Below, piece after piece: positions 35,446 through 43,793 of a stretch of 64,000 nt of DNA. A program made the position numbers and the translations under genes. Origin of the DNA: Sphingobacterium multivorum (GTDB lineage Bacteria > Bacteroidota > Bacteroidia > Sphingobacteriales > Sphingobacteriaceae); NCBI RefSeq assembly GCF_039511225.1, contig NZ_CP154261.1, positions 1,612,001 to 1,676,000 of the forward strand, written 5' to 3'. The number at the start of each line of letters is the position of its first letter. The first letter of the stretch is position 1. The notes under the pieces were generated by a model. It saw only the letters and a list, made by a program, of their open reading frames with translations. It did not search any database and was not told where the DNA came from.

Positions 35446-36639
35446 TTAGTTCCTACTTTTTACTAGGACGGTTTTTCTGTCGATTTCAAATTCAAGGCCG
35501 GCCCCGCGTTTTATCAATTCCAGTGCTTCGGCCAGACTTACACTACGGCTCATGCTACCGCCAAATCTTTTCTTGGTGATTTCTCCTTGATAGATGACTT
35601 TAAGATCATACCAGCGTGACAGCTGTTCCATGATATCCTGAATCCGGTCATGTTCGAAATAAAAATAGCCATGTTGCCAGGCGGTTTCCTTTTCAATATT
35701 TGCCTTGGTGACGCGCATGTTGCTGCCATCGAATTCAACTTTCTGTCCTGGTACAACCTGTCTGCTGTGCTGATTTTTATCGGTCAGTTGGATGCTGCCA
35801 TTAACCAATGTGACATTGGATGCTGTATTGCTGTAGGCTGTCAAATTAAAGGCGGTTCCCAGTACTTTAATATCGCCATGTATGGTGCTGACGATGAAAG
35901 GTCTATCTTTTTCGTGAGCCACTTCAAAATAGGCCTCGCCATGCAATTCTACCCGGCGCGTCGATTTACCAAAAGCTAAGGGATAGCTCAGCTCAGAAGC
36001 CGAATTGATCCATACTTTAGTTCCATCGGGTAATACCATACGATAGAATCCCGATTCAGGTACTTTCAATGTGTTTTTTAGATCGGCAAGTTCGGGCTGG
36101 TCACTACTTGGACGATAGCGCAGCTGTCCATCGCTGATGTGAAGCTCCTCGCCGTTCTTTTCCTTAACGGTTGATTGTTTTTCCGAGAGAGCGACAATTC
36201 TACCGTCGGACAGGGTGAGTGTGGCCTTTTGTCCACCGGGTAAAACGTCATTTTTATAATGGTATACTTGATCGGGCACAAGTTGCCTGTCTTGGCTTGC
36301 CATTCGAAGAAAGAAGGTTATGCCAATAAAAATAAGAAGGCTGGCGGCTAAACCTATATAAATACCGATTTTCGGCATATTCCGGACAGCGTATCTTGGG
36401 GTAGGGCTACTGGATTGTCTGGCCAGGATATTGGCCCGCGCCTGATCCAAATCCAGTTTATTCCAGAGCTGTACATCGCTAGAACTGATACCCTGACTGG
36501 TATATCGCTCCCACTGATGACGCAAACTTGGATCCTCATCAAAGATCTGTTGTAGGGCTTGCTTATCGATCTCGCTCAGCGTCCCGCTGAACTGTTTTAC
36601 TAAGAAATCGACAAGTACATATTGGTCGTCCTTCATCAT
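35446..36639 (-). CDS. FecR-family anti-sigma factor
   Basis: 397 residues from the first of two ATGs (36639). Cytoplasmic N-terminal region with a DNA- or sigma-binding helical part (about 1-75), one membrane helix near 90-112 (IGLAASLLIFIGITFF), FecR domain about 160-275 (LPDGTKVWINSASELSYP, VELHGEAYFEVAHEKDRPF, VLGTAFNLTAY) and the C-terminal DUF4974 region (IQDIMEQLSRWYDLKVIYQ). It should hold the adjacent sigma factor until the SusC STN domain signals substrate. It sits 155 bases upstream of the SusC gene and 80 downstream of the sigma gene. Confidence 0.92.
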   Translation of the reverse strand: MMKDDQYVLVDFLVKQFSGTLSEIDKQALQQIFDEDPSLRHQWERYTSQGISSSDVQLWNKLDLDQARANILARQSSSPTPRYAVRNMPKIGIYIGLAASLLIFIGITFFLRMASQDRQLVPDQVYHYKNDVLPGGQKATLTLSDGRIVALSEKQSTVKEKNGEELHISDGQLRYRPSSDQPELADLKNTLKVPESGFYRMVLPDGTKVWINSASELSYPLAFGKSTRRVELHGEAYFEVAHEKDRPFIVSTIHGDIKVLGTAFNLTAYSNTASNVTLVNGSIQLTDKNQHSRQVVPGQKVEFDGSNMRVTKANIEKETAWQHGYFYFEHDRIQDIMEQLSRWYDLKVIYQGEITKKRFGGSMSRSVSLAEALELIKRGAGLEFEIDRKTVLVKSRN

Positions 36640-36719
36640 ATTCAATTGGCTGTATAAAGAGAAGAGCCACAAGAAATGGAAAAGGATGGAAGGAAAAATG
36701 AAAAAAATGTAAGATTTTG

Positions 36720-37268
36720 TTATTCAGTAAGTAAAATTAACAGAAGCATCAACAGACGTGCATCCAAGCGTGTTCGGAGAAGCTGGATGGCTCTTTTTTT
36801 TTGGCTTTTTACGGTATTGATGGAAATGGACAGATTGTTGGCAATTTCATCGTTGGTAAGTTTTTCGAAAACAGCGAGCTGCAATACCTGCCTGCATCCT
36901 TGGGGGAGCTTATTGATGGCCGCCATCAGTTGGTTGATGACTTCGGCCTGTATCATGGCATCCATGATGGTCTGCTCTTCGATCATGTTCTTGTCGAGCT
37001 GGTCGGCATATTTATTCTTTGTTTTTTCGCTGCGGATCTGCTTGAGACAATTGTTACGGACGGCAATGAAGAGATAGCTTTTACGAGCATTCTCCTCTTC
37101 GGGCAAGGTATTGCGCCCTTCGCAAAGCCCGGCAAAAAAACTCTGCACAACATCCTCGGCTTTGGCTTCATCGCGAAGAATATGGTTTGCAAAAAGACAA
37201 AGCTGTCGGTAATATTGCTGAAAAAGAGATTCGATATTGTAAGGTAAAGCTATCTGCAAGTTTTTCAA
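36720..37268 (-). CDS. ECF RNA polymerase sigma factor (FecI-like)
   Basis: A 182-residue sigma-70 factor with region 2 near 10-85 (YNIESLFQQYYRQLCLFA, AEDVVQSFFAGL) and region 4 near 110-165 (LPQGCRQVLQLAVFEKLTNDEIANNLSISINTVKSQKKRAI, in pieces). ECF factors of this kind direct transcription of their linked transporter locus. Partner of the FecR protein at 35446..36639. It is the first gene of the unit, preceded by a terminator-containing gap. Confidence 0.93.
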   Translation of the reverse strand: MKNLQIALPYNIESLFQQYYRQLCLFANHILRDEAKAEDVVQSFFAGLCEGRNTLPEEENARKSYLFIAVRNNCLKQIRSEKTKNKYADQLDKNMIEEQTIMDAMIQAEVINQLMAAINKLPQGCRQVLQLAVFEKLTNDEIANNLSISINTVKSQKKRAIQLLRTRLDARLLMLLLILLTE

Positions 37269-37579
37269 CCGGTTTAATCACATTAAGAAATCGACATAAC
37301 AAGCTCCAGGAGCGCGGTATAAATATAGGGAAATATGCTTAGCTTTTGGAAGGACAGAAGGTCTTCACTTATTTATTTCTTCGAAAACGATTGAGTGCCG
37401 GCGGCTGTTCAGCTGTTGACATCGATTCGGTCTATAGGCGGCGCCCGAAATAAGGGGCGTACCCTATGTCTATCTGAAAAAGCGGCCTCGCACTTACGCG
37501 GTGGGCCGCTTTTTTTGGATTCTTTTTGCTGCCCGAACAAACAATTTCCTCGACATGAATGTACTCTTCATAAAAGACT
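37269..37579. other. Intergenic region upstream of sigma factor and DoxX-like gene
   Basis: 311 bases between divergent genes. It holds a strong hairpin (37477-37514), and otherwise no ORF or clear promoter match was found. Confidence 0.5.
37477..37514 (+). terminator. Hairpin terminator with T-run
   Basis: An 11-bp stem (AAAAAGCGGCC at 37477-37487, complement at 37504-37514) followed by more T. It lies upstream of the plus-strand DoxX-like gene and could block read-through or act as a leader attenuator. Confidence 0.6.
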
Positions 37580-37969
37580 ATGGATAAATCGCCTATGCAA
37601 CATATTGCACGAGTGGGCTTAGGAGCCTTTTTGGTCGTCGCGGGTATTGGCCATTTGACTTTTGCCCGAAGGGAATTTCAGGCACAGGTGCCAGATTGGG
37701 TTCCCATCTCTAAAGATGATACCGTTGTGTATTCGGGCTTTGCTGAAATCGCCTTGGGTGCTGCACTGATTTTGGCGCCGGCCAAGCAGCGTTCCAAGGT
37801 TGGAAAAATCGCTGCAGCATTTTTTACGGCTGTGTTTCCAGGAAATATTGCACAATACAAAGACCGCCGCGATGGCTTTGGATTGGATAGCGACGGAAAA
37901 CGGCTTGCGCGCTTGTTCTTCCAGCCGTTGCTGGTAGCATGGGCATTGAAAAGCACCGAAAAAGGATAA
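37580..37969 (+). CDS. DoxX-like small integral membrane protein
   Basis: A 129-residue protein with about four hydrophobic segments (ARVGLGAFLVVAGIGHLTF, FAEIALGAALILAPAK, AAAFFTAVFPGNIAQ, FFQPLLVAWAL) and the short size of the DoxX/DoxD group. Members are linked to membrane-associated redox reactions, but most are uncharacterised. The P-x-W-x-P motif (PDWVPIS) is typical of this subgroup. It stands alone, with a terminator after it at 38010-38040. Confidence 0.7.
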   Translation: MDKSPMQHIARVGLGAFLVVAGIGHLTFARREFQAQVPDWVPISKDDTVVYSGFAEIALGAALILAPAKQRSKVGKIAAAFFTAVFPGNIAQYKDRRDGFGLDSDGKRLARLFFQPLLVAWALKSTEKG

Positions 37970-38009
37970 TCAGTGATAAAAGTTCCTATTTTTATCCCTA
38001 TAACACATA

Positions 38010-38040
38010 AAGGTTGCTCGAATCTATTCGGAGCAACCTT
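38010..38040. terminator. Bidirectional terminator between DoxX-like gene and ABC operon
   Basis: A perfect 10-bp stem (AAGGTTGCTC at 38010-38019 with its complement at 38031-38040), 11-base loop, between convergent genes. Confidence 0.7.
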
Positions 38041-38123
38041 CGTTGTTTGTAATCCCGTGGAGATAAATGCTTGATCAGTGCGGGTTACAGCTTTTAAACC
38101 TGTTTTTTTGATGATGTATGCAC

Positions 38124-39065
38124 CTAACTGCGAATTTCCCTGCGCATAAAGATGAAATAAGACCAGGCAAAGCATACCATCATGGCTGCGGTAAGGCCAC
38201 TGATCTGCGGCCATACCATCAGAAAACTCTCCCGAAAAGAAAGTGGTGCCGGTATGGCGCCGACCATCTGTTCCATAGCAATAGGACCAAGGCTGCGCAC
38301 TGAAGGCATCAACAAGGTTGTGGTAGCGTCGGTATAAAGCTGACTGGGTGATAGGCGAAGTAGATTGAGAATAAGCTCATTGTAATGCAAATATTCCTGT
38401 TCTGAAATGTAATTGGGATTGGGTAAAAATGGCCGGATGGCCAGATTGACGAGAATCGGGAAAAACACCGTAAAAAATAACCAGATGCCGATCGCGGTCA
38501 AAGCCGAAGTCGCGGGTTGCCTAAACCGAATGGAAAGCAATATTGAAAGGCTTAACCAAAAGGCAACGTATAGCACGCTGATGAAGGTGAACCCCAGGAT
38601 GCGTAAAAGTTCCTGAGGTTCTATCCGTACGCCCGTACCAAGCAATCCGCCTCCGATCATGAGCAGTACCAATGCGACAAAAAGAGTGCCGACCACCATC
38701 AGCGGCGCGAGAAACTTTGCAATCAATAGACTGTCCCGATAGATGGGTTGGGCCATCAGTCGTGTTAAAGTGCCCGCATTATATTCTGCATTTACGGCAT
38801 CAAAGCCAAGAGCTATACCTAAAAGGGGAGCCAAAAAATTCAGAAACACATGGAATGGAGGGATAGAGTTATCTGTCGTGGTCAGTAGCTTAAGGTACAG
38901 AAAGGACTGGTCAGGATCTTTCATATTGCCGACCGCTTCTTTCAGCCCTGACGATGAAACATACAGAGATGCGCCAAAAGTCAGTACAATCAGCAGGATC
39001 AGCACGATAAAGCGCCAGCTACGAATATGCGTGGCAACCTCCTTATTGATCAATACATTCATCAT
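38124..39065 (-). CDS. ABC-2 type transporter permease
   Basis: A 313-residue membrane protein with six predicted helices (for example FIVLILLIVLTFGASLYV, LNFLAPLLGIALGFDAV, LAPLMVVGTLFVALVLL, FISVLYVAFWLSLSIL, ALTAIGIWLFFTVFFPIL and a final one near 290) and the GTLTRLMAQPIYR segment after the second helix, common in ABC-2 permeases. It pairs with the ATPase whose stop is 2 bases upstream. Substrate unknown. Confidence 0.85.
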   Translation of the reverse strand: MMNVLINKEVATHIRSWRFIVLILLIVLTFGASLYVSSSGLKEAVGNMKDPDQSFLYLKLLTTTDNSIPPFHVFLNFLAPLLGIALGFDAVNAEYNAGTLTRLMAQPIYRDSLLIAKFLAPLMVVGTLFVALVLLMIGGGLLGTGVRIEPQELLRILGFTFISVLYVAFWLSLSILLSIRFRQPATSALTAIGIWLFFTVFFPILVNLAIRPFLPNPNYISEQEYLHYNELILNLLRLSPSQLYTDATTTLLMPSVRSLGPIAMEQMVGAIPAPLSFRESFLMVWPQISGLTAAMMVCFAWSYFIFMRREIRS

Positions 39066-39067
39066 TT

Positions 39068-40018
39068 TTATCGTTTACTGTTTTCGAAATACATATTATA
39101 AATGTGGTCAAGGGCATAGTCACTGCGCTGCACGGAAACAATGTCCGCGCCATGCTGCACCAGGATGCGGACAGCCTCGGCTGTTGCGTCTTGCTCAGTC
39201 TTTAATTCGATGCTGTGTCCATATTGGAAAAGTGCCCGCAGTCCCGGAAGTTCTTTGAGTGGCCCCTCAAAGCGTTTGCTGTTGCCGCTATTATTTTCAA
39301 GGACAATGACTGTGGTTACGCCTTCCTTTTGCTGGAGCTCGTGGGCAAGATTATCGATAGAACCTTCGACGAGCAGTTTGCCGCCTACAAAAATGCCTAC
39401 CCTATCGCAGACACGCTGCACCTGATGGAGGTGGTGCGAGGATAGCAATACGGTGAGGTTCTGTTCCTTGCTGAGGCGTTTGATCAGTTCCAGGAATTCG
39501 TCCACGCCCTTGGGGTCGATGCCGAGTGTAGGCTCATCCAGAATGGCAACTTCAGGTGTTTTGATGAGCACTTCAGCGAGGCCGAGCCTTTGTTTCATCC
39601 CCCGCGAGAAGGCCGCTGTTTTTTTGTGCATTTCTTTCTCCAATCCGACGGTTTGGAGCATCTCCTGTGCTTTCCTGCGGGCCTGGGGCTTGGGCTGTCC
39701 ATTGAGTTCGGCTATGAGACCCAGATTCTCCAATGCGGTCATTTCGGGGTAGAAACCGACATTGTCGGGCAGATAGCCTACCTTTCTTTTGACGGCGATC
39801 GGATTCCGTGTGGCATCATGTCCACAGACGTATGCTGTACCCGAGCTCGGCTCGGTCAGCCCGAGCATCATGAGGATGCTGGTTGTTTTACCAGCTCCGT
39901 TTGGCCCCAAAAGACCGAATATTTCGCCAGGGTAAATGCTCAGATTCAACGTGTCCACTGCTTTCGTCTCGCCATAGCTCTTTGTCAAGCTAGATAGCTG
40001 AATAATAGGATCCTTCAT
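39068..40018 (-). CDS. ABC transporter ATP-binding protein
   Basis: A 316-residue protein with Walker A GPNGAGKTT (about 38-46), signature-like FSRGMKQRLGLAEVL, Walker B VAILDEPTLGIDP (about 157-169) and a switch His (SSHHLHQV). The C-terminal 90 residues are an accessory domain typical of drug or Na+ exporters of the CcmA/NatA type. Runs with the permease (2 bases apart) and with the NEW3-domain protein upstream (32 bases). Confidence 0.9.
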   Translation of the reverse strand: MKDPIIQLSSLTKSYGETKAVDTLNLSIYPGEIFGLLGPNGAGKTTSILMMLGLTEPSSGTAYVCGHDATRNPIAVKRKVGYLPDNVGFYPEMTALENLGLIAELNGQPKPQARRKAQEMLQTVGLEKEMHKKTAAFSRGMKQRLGLAEVLIKTPEVAILDEPTLGIDPKGVDEFLELIKRLSKEQNLTVLLSSHHLHQVQRVCDRVGIFVGGKLLVEGSIDNLAHELQQKEGVTTVIVLENNSGNSKRFEGPLKELPGLRALFQYGHSIELKTEQDATAEAVRILVQHGADIVSVQRSDYALDHIYNMYFENSKR

Positions 40019-40050
40019 GTTGAGAGTCTTTTGGATTTTCAGATCAGGAT

Positions 40051-40905
40051 TTATCTTCTTCCATATTTGCGGATGAGGTAATAAACCAATCCGATTGCCA
40101 GGAGGATCACCAATAGGCCAATCCAGCCGGAAAGCAGGGAGGTCTTAACAATGATGCGAAACGAAAGATCTGTATTGCTGTTGGCGGACTTCACCTCGAA
40201 CTTAGCGGCATAGTCCCCAGCGATGGTTTTATCCGGAACTTTGAGACTTACCTTGACATCAGCCGATTTTCCCGCCTCGAGCTGCTTGATGGTCGATGGT
40301 GTGAATGTGGCTTCCCAGCGGGTAGGTAGTTGCGATCCAAGCTCCAATGTATTGAGCGGCAAAGTACCTGTATTTTTTAGCTGCAGCACGATTTCCTTGC
40401 TGCTGCCCGATACAACTTCATCACTGAGTCTGCCTGTGGGCGTGGTCATTTCAAGGGCGTAGGACCCTTTTACAACAGCTTCCAGTTCCAATTGGAAATT
40501 GTCTGTTGGCGAGGTGGCTTTGACAGGTATTTTATATTTATCGGGCTTTGCAGTAATGGGGCAGCTGATTTCGATGGCGATTTCCTGTACTTTACCCGGC
40601 TGCATCTGAATGGAGGTGACCAGCGATCCATCCACGCGGTAGCTGATCTGCCAGCCTTGTGGTAGCTGGGCATTGAGGTTGTAAATAAGGGTCTGACTAC
40701 TTGCGTTGGTGAGGGTTGTGCTGTAGCGAAAAGGTTCATTGCTGGGTGCTTCGATATTGAGCAACCTGGCTTCGAAGCTCGATCTGCCGGGAGCTGCTGT
40801 TTGTGCTGAGAGATAAAAGCTGTTGGCGAGCACGATGAGTGCGGCGATAAAAGGCCTGATAGATACTTGTAGGCGCGGGCTTGTAATTAGTAAATCTGTT
40901 AACAT
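40051..40905 (-). CDS. NEW3-domain membrane-anchored protein of the ABC operon
   Basis: A 284-residue protein: N-terminal signal or anchor (about 15-34), two or more Ig-like NEW3 (NPCBM-associated) repeats (LINAQLPQGWQISYRVDGS-like, LPTRWEATFTPSTIKQLEAGKSADVKVSLKVP in parts), and a C-terminal helix (about 255-277, SGWIGLLVILLAIGLVYYLI) ending in KYGRR. The order NEW3 protein, ATPase, permease recurs in other bacteria, so the protein probably works as an extracytoplasmic partner of the exporter. Confidence 0.8.
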   Translation of the reverse strand: MLTDLLITSPRLQVSIRPFIAALIVLANSFYLSAQTAAPGRSSFEARLLNIEAPSNEPFRYSTTLTNASSQTLIYNLNAQLPQGWQISYRVDGSLVTSIQMQPGKVQEIAIEISCPITAKPDKYKIPVKATSPTDNFQLELEAVVKGSYALEMTTPTGRLSDEVVSGSSKEIVLQLKNTGTLPLNTLELGSQLPTRWEATFTPSTIKQLEAGKSADVKVSLKVPDKTIAGDYAAKFEVKSANSNTDLSFRIIVKTSLLSGWIGLLVILLAIGLVYYLIRKYGRR

Positions 40906-41124
40906 GATCCAATAACTAAAATTTATGTTTAAATAGAATATTAGCTTTCAAAAAATGCTTGTTCGGGCTCCTAGGAACCCTTTTAAAAAAAATCGCTTCC
41001 AAATTAAAAATCGGTTTGAAAAAAATCAAGATCTACCTGAAAATTTATTGTAAAAAAGATGTTTGAATCTGTGTTGCCGAAAAAACAGCCCAGTGTTAGG
41101 CAGTCTGGTGCCAAGTCTATGGCC

Positions 41125-41418
41125 TTATTCCAGATTCAACGTCCGAAAGGCCTTTTTGATAATTGACCTGGTGTTGTCTGCGAGTTCATCCAGGGTACAG
41201 TTAATGGTCCGGAGCGGGATTTTAATCTCGGCCTCCGCATGAAGCAGCAAGTCGATGCGCAGCAATCTGTTTGCTGAATGATCAGTCGAACCGAGCAGTT
41301 CGCTGAATAACTCGTTGACAATCTTTGGACAGGTTCCAAGGTCAAAGGTTGCAAGTACGATGTAACTATCCTTATAGGGGATATGCACCTCTATCGTATA
41401 ATAATTCGATCTTTTCAT
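41125..41418 (-). CDS. Small hypothetical protein
   Basis: A 97-residue cytoplasmic protein with no recognised domain. It is predicted as mixed alpha/beta (YYTIEVHIPYKDSYIVLATFDLG, then a long helix ANRLLRIDLLLHAEAEIK) and ends in KKAFRTLNLE. It sits after the Hsp20 gene on the same strand but is separated from it by a strong hairpin (41445-41471), so it may be transcribed only weakly from that promoter. Confidence 0.5.
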   Translation of the reverse strand: MKRSNYYTIEVHIPYKDSYIVLATFDLGTCPKIVNELFSELLGSTDHSANRLLRIDLLLHAEAEIKIPLRTINCTLDELADNTRSIIKKAFRTLNLE

Positions 41419-41444
41419 GACGGGATAAGTTTATAAAACAAATG

Positions 41445-41471
41445 AGTTGGTCTCCCGAACGGAGACCAACT
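41445..41471 (-). terminator. Hairpin terminator after Hsp20 gene
   Basis: A perfect 11-bp stem (41445-41455 and 41461-41471) with a 5-base loop, between the Hsp20 gene and the 97-residue gene on the minus strand; it is followed by AT-rich sequence. Confidence 0.7.
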
Positions 41472-41496
41472 GCATACGAGTGTAGTATTATAGGAC

Positions 41497-41943
41497 TTAG
41501 GATATGAAGATCGTTCGAGCTTCCTTTTGTTTGGCTTCCTCTTTTTTGGGAATAGTCAATTTAAGTATCCCATTGTCATAATGGGCCACGATATTATCCT
41601 GATCTACGACATCTCTCTGCAGTTCGAAGCTCCGCCGAAAAGATTGATAGCTGAATTCCCGACGCGTATAATTGTCTTTGGTTTCTTCATGCTGTTCTTC
41701 TTTTGCTGAAGAGATGGAGAGCAGATTGCCATCAAGGGTAATTTTGAAATCCGCTTTGGACATCCCGGGCGCTGCAACTTCAACTTCAAATGCATCGGCA
41801 TTCTCCTTGATATTAACTGCCGGGACCGTGGTGCTTGTTGGCGAGTAATTTTTGTTGCCCCAGTTTAAAAGTTCACGGTTAAAATCATCAAACATGGGCG
41901 AAAACATTGAAAAATTGTTCCAGTTTCTTTTTGCTAATTTCAT
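41497..41943 (-). CDS. Hsp20/alpha-crystallin family small heat-shock protein
   Basis: A 148-residue protein. The alpha-crystallin domain covers about 45-140: VPAVNIKENADAFEVEVAAPG, SKADFKITLDGNLLSI, RREFSYQSFRRSFELQRDV and the conserved A-x-Y-x-N-G-I-L-x-L-x-I-P box (AHYDNGILKLTIPKKE). It is an ATP-independent holdase that keeps unfolded proteins soluble under stress. Upstream DNA (41944-42120) carries a CAGTCG..CGACTG element and a paired TTTGTCAGTC/GACTGACAAA inverted repeat that might regulate it. Confidence 0.92.
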   Translation of the reverse strand: MKLAKRNWNNFSMFSPMFDDFNRELLNWGNKNYSPTSTTVPAVNIKENADAFEVEVAAPGMSKADFKITLDGNLLSISSAKEEQHEETKDNYTRREFSYQSFRRSFELQRDVVDQDNIVAHYDNGILKLTIPKKEEAKQKEARTIFIS

Positions 41944-42182
41944 GATAACCTCCTTTTAATGAAGTGAACACAATTTATTAAAATTTGTCAGTCGGTCGAC
42001 TGTATTATAGGTACCGCAAAAAAAATACCGTTGTGAAAAATCTGAAATTTTTTCAGGTAAGCTGAAATTTTTGCATTTGGACTGACAAAGTTTACATGAA
42101 AATTGGATGGATTTAAAAAGAAAACAAACCATCTGCCTGCGGCTGTTGTCCTATAGATATCCATGTAAGGAGTAACTTAGTT

Positions 42183-42218
42183 AAAAGGTCGGCTGTTCCA
42201 TTTTCATCCGGCCTTTTT
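42183..42218 (+). terminator. Terminator without an obvious upstream plus-strand gene
   Basis: A 10-bp stem with one G-T pair (42183-42192 and 42208-42217) with T after it. The nearest upstream plus-strand gene ends at 37969 and already has its own terminator at 38040. Confidence 0.6.
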
Positions 42219-42361
42219 GTTGGTTCCCAACATTTTTTGCCATTAATATCTTTTTTGAGACACCAAACCTAAACGATCGATCAGATGGATGGCGGAGGAA
42301 AGAGCATGTTTGTTCTTTATACCAAATTATACCTAATCACAATATTCAACCAATTTTTAGA

Positions 42362-42445
42362 CAGTGATAAGTCACTGCTTATTCAGTTTGCACTGAGTAA
42401 GCACTGAACAAGCACTGAACAATCACTGAACAAGCACTGAGCAAA
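42362..42445. repeat. Hairpin followed by five 11-bp tandem repeats
   Basis: CAGTGA-TAAG-TCACTG (42362-42377) forms a small hairpin. Then five units of 11 bp run from 42391 to 42445 (CACTGAGTAAG, CACTGAACAAG, CACTGAACAAT, CACTGAACAAG, CACTGAGCAAA). The CACTGA core is kept in every unit. An 11-bp spacing places each copy on about the same DNA face. Confidence 0.75.
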
Positions 42446-42604
42446 TGCTCAAAGAGATAGTAATTTGGTCACTCTTCGATCCTGATTTTTAACACCTAAA
42501 TATTAAATTTAACGGCTATTATTTTTCATTTTCTTCCTATCCGTTTAAATAATTATATTCGCATCAACATACAAAATAACTAACCTATAAATAGTACAGA
42601 CCTG

Positions 42605-42856
42605 ATGGAAGAAAAGAAATTAAATGAACTCAGTAATGAAGAGTTGTTGGTTCTCAAGAAGAAAGCCAAACCCACGAAAATCATCAATGCATCGATCATT
42701 GGCTTTTGTTTAGGGATAGCCGCCTACAGTGTATTCGTCGCAGGCATAACCTGGCCAACAATTTTTCCCCTGATATTGGCGGTCCTGGCCTATAAATATT
42801 TTGGTAAAAATGAAAAGGCTGTCGATGCGGAGTTGAAAGCCCGGAATCTCAAATAG
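42605..42856 (+). CDS. Small membrane protein
   Basis: An 83-residue protein: a charged N-terminus (EEKKLNELSNEELLVLKKKAK), two hydrophobic helices (about 27-46 and 49-63, separated by AGITWPT) and a Lys-rich tail. No domain assigned. A helical N-terminal stretch and a pair of helices fit a small inner-membrane protein of a type common in Bacteroidota. It starts 57 bases before the next gene and probably shares a promoter. Confidence 0.6.
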   Translation: MEEKKLNELSNEELLVLKKKAKPTKIINASIIGFCLGIAAYSVFVAGITWPTIFPLILAVLAYKYFGKNEKAVDAELKARNLK

Positions 42857-42912
42857 AAAAAAGCAAACCATTGCAGTTGCGCTGTTGTTTCTTTTTAAAA
42901 GAATAGCAGAAC

Positions 42913-43515
42913 ATGAGAAGGGAACAAATAAACGCATGGATAGCCCAAGGCTACAATGTACTGGAGCAGAAGAAACCTAAAGTCGTGCAGGGCGATATCT
43001 GGGAATACCTCAATCGCTGTGACGGACAAGGTACGGAGGTGTATGCCTTATCCGAGCTGCAAAAATGGTCGGATCAGGAGCTTGCGCAGATGGAACTGAA
43101 AAAATATGCCGACCAGTATGGACAGATGGGCGAGAAGCTGTTTCTACGGAATGAAGCAATTCGAAATAAAGACGTTGAAAAGTATGAGGCATTTTTGCTG
43201 CTATTTTTTCCGGATAGCGTTGAAAAAGAGCTGGAGGAAGCCCGTTTTTTGGCCGATCGTGTAAAACGTGTCAGTAAGGAAGAAATGGAACAATGGGTCG
43301 TATCAAATCGTGTCAATGTGCTGATGTCGGATCTCCATTGCCTGGACTATGGCTCCATCATGAGTGGCATGGTACTTCCCTCCGAAGAGGTAGTCAGTTA
43401 TACCGACGAAGGGCTCAATGATACGATTGATTGTCATGTCACCCCCATGGAGTTCTTTTCCCATACCGACCACGACTACTACTGGATCGATCCTGTCATA
43501 AAAAATCGTAATTGA
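42913..43515 (+). CDS. Hypothetical protein, cytoplasmic
   Basis: A 200-residue protein, acidic, helix-rich, with no membrane segment or recognised domain. Visible parts include a conserved-looking helical N-terminus (REQINAWIAQGYNVLEQK) and a C-terminal DCHVTPMEFFSHTDHDYYWIDP. It is followed by a strong terminator (43563-43601). The function is unknown. Confidence 0.55.
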   Translation: MRREQINAWIAQGYNVLEQKKPKVVQGDIWEYLNRCDGQGTEVYALSELQKWSDQELAQMELKKYADQYGQMGEKLFLRNEAIRNKDVEKYEAFLLLFFPDSVEKELEEARFLADRVKRVSKEEMEQWVVSNRVNVLMSDLHCLDYGSIMSGMVLPSEEVVSYTDEGLNDTIDCHVTPMEFFSHTDHDYYWIDPVIKNRN

Positions 43516-43562
43516 ATTCCTTAAATAGGTCTTTTGGACTTTCTTTTCATACGGATTAAGGT

Positions 43563-43601
43563 AAAGCATCTCGAACACAATCGAGATGCTTTATTTTTTT
43601 T
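43563..43601 (+). terminator. Rho-independent terminator
   Basis: An 11-bp perfect stem (AAAGCATCTCG at 43563-43573 and complement at 43582-43592), 8-base loop and a T-run, 48 bases after the stop at 43515. Confidence 0.85.
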
Positions 43602-43793
43602 GAATGGTTTGAGTAGCACGTAATGCTGTTAAAAGTATACTTGTTTAGTAGTCTTTATTGAAATTTTATTATTTTTGCACAGTATTAATCACATTTTAGG
43701 ATTTAGATGTGATGAAAATGTGGAGTTTTTAGAAAAATAATAATTACGTAAGATATTTATAGTAATAACTATATTTGTCCAAATCAATACATC

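Larger units (their letters stand above)
41944..42604. other. Long intergenic region with repeats and an orphan terminator
   Basis: 661 bases without a credible ORF. It contains a 14-bp dyad (41989-42002), the 10-bp inverted repeat arms 41984-41993 and 42080-42089, a plus-strand terminator at 42183-42218, and a hairpin plus tandem repeats at 42362-42445. Plus-strand transcription from here could yield an untranslated RNA. Confidence 0.5.

Noticed and set aside
37395..37622. 75-codon plus-strand frame before the DoxX-like gene
   Set aside because: It spans the 37477-37514 terminator hairpin and overlaps the DoxX-like start, so coding is unlikely.
38743..39258. 171-codon plus-strand frame over the ABC genes
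   Set aside because: It overlaps two well-supported minus-strand ABC genes and has no recognisable protein features.
39590..39997. 135-codon plus-strand frame opposite the ABC ATPase
   Set aside because: Antisense shadow of conserved Walker A and B coding sequence.
42391..42445. CRISPR array
   Set aside because: The 11-bp units follow each other directly without spacers and no cas gene is present.
43641..43677. Promoter for the second ECF sigma gene
   Set aside because: TATTTTTG at 43670-43677 fits the -7 element, but the nearest TTG (43641) is about 26 bases away, beyond normal spacing.
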